Under the pieces are notes generated by a model, which was given only the letters and a program-made list of their open reading frames with translations, did not search any database and had not been told where the DNA came from. Below are positions 6,316 through 6,453 of a stretch of 6,453 nucleotides of DNA, in pieces; position 1 is the stretch's first letter, and each line of letters opens with the position of its first letter. The DNA lies in the NCBI GenBank assembly GCA_016210785.1, contig JACQTN010000070.1, positions 1 to 6,453 of the forward strand, read 5' to 3'. The DNA comes from Armatimonadota bacterium (GTDB lineage Bacteria; Sysuimicrobiota; Sysuimicrobiia; Sysuimicrobiales; JACQTN01). Made by a program: the position numbers and the translations under genes.

Positions 6316-6453
6316 CGCTCCACATCAAGAGTGCCACTACGGGAACGATCTTCCGCTGCCACGGATCGATGCTCAGACCGAACTCGTCCAGGACGACGGC
6401 GCCCAGGAAGAAGGAGAGGAGGCCGCCGGCGCTGCCGGCGGCCTCCTGAGGTC
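6281..6453 (-). CDS. C-terminal end of a probable small membrane protein (partial)
   Basis: Read on the minus strand, an open frame enters from beyond the window and ends at TGA (6283-6281), giving 56 visible residues. Two hydrophobic stretches, GGLLSFFLGAVVL and KIVPVVALLMWSAI, are separated by the polar turn DEFGLSIDPWQR. A basic tail follows, RVRLRAPPS. This resembles the end of a multi-pass inner-membrane protein with the positive tail in the cytoplasm. Third codon positions are overwhelmingly G or C, as in the other genes, which supports real coding. No family is recognised and the start lies outside the window. The 3' end overlaps the oxidoreductase gene tail-to-tail by 35 bases. Confidence 0.5.
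   Translation of the reverse strand, partial: PQEAAGSAGGLLSFFLGAVVLDEFGLSIDPWQRKIVPVVALLMWSAIRVRLRAPPS
6417..6447. repeat. Perfect 14-bp inverted repeat with three-base loop
   Basis: AGGAGGCCGCCGGC (6417-6430) and its exact reverse complement (6434-6447) flank GCT, giving a very stable GC hairpin. It lies inside the minus-strand reading frame, where it encodes Ala/Gly-rich residues (EAAGSAGGL). No T-run follows on either strand, so a terminator is unlikely. Confidence 0.8.

Overview
The window is GC-rich bacterial chromosome. Third codon positions in the genes are almost all G or C, and starts are mostly ATG with a few clear Shine-Dalgarno sites. The gene mix is an acyl-CoA ligase, an MBL-fold hydrolase, an SDR-type protein, an oligopeptide-binding protein and a small F420/deazaflavin-type oxidoreductase. 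This suits a free-living heterotroph from a high-GC lineage (Actinobacteria, Chloroflexi, Rokubacteria-like or similar). The sequence alone does not fix the phylum. I see no rRNA, tRNA, CRISPR array, phage gene or transposase.

Left part (1-1906): a long-chain acyl-CoA synthetase runs leftward off the window edge and lacks only its C-terminal end. Its short AT-richer upstream region abuts the C-terminal stump of a short-chain dehydrogenase/reductase (SDR) on the + strand. The stump has no Rossmann NAD-binding half and no catalytic residues.

Middle (1908-3871): one base after the SDR stump stops, an intact MBL-fold metallo-hydrolase with a C-terminal winged-helix-like tail begins. It is followed after 71 bases by an atypical/extended SDR (NmrA or epimerase-like, NAD(P)-binding).

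Right part (3845-6453): the 3' end of the epimerase-like gene forms one arm of a 24-bp near-perfect inverted repeat. Next is the N-terminal stump of an M55 (DppA-type) D-aminopeptidase, which keeps its ribosome binding site but has lost most of the enzyme. An intact exported peptide-binding protein of an ABC transporter follows, with a very strong Shine-Dalgarno site. A DppA-like peptidase next to a dipeptide-binding protein is the order known from dpp operons, so this looks like a decayed peptide-scavenging locus. No permease or ATPase gene is in view. A small deazaflavin-dependent nitroreductase-family protein follows. It meets tail-to-tail, with a 35-base overlap, the C-terminal end of what looks like a small membrane protein on the minus strand that continues past the window.

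Overall, five well-supported genes carry ordinary functions. The unusual element is structural: two truncated genes, one cut at its 5' side and one at its 3' side, and a gene-end inverted duplication, all within about 2.4 kb. This points to past rearrangement rather than to a recognisable new system. I found no convincing evidence of an undescribed biological system here.
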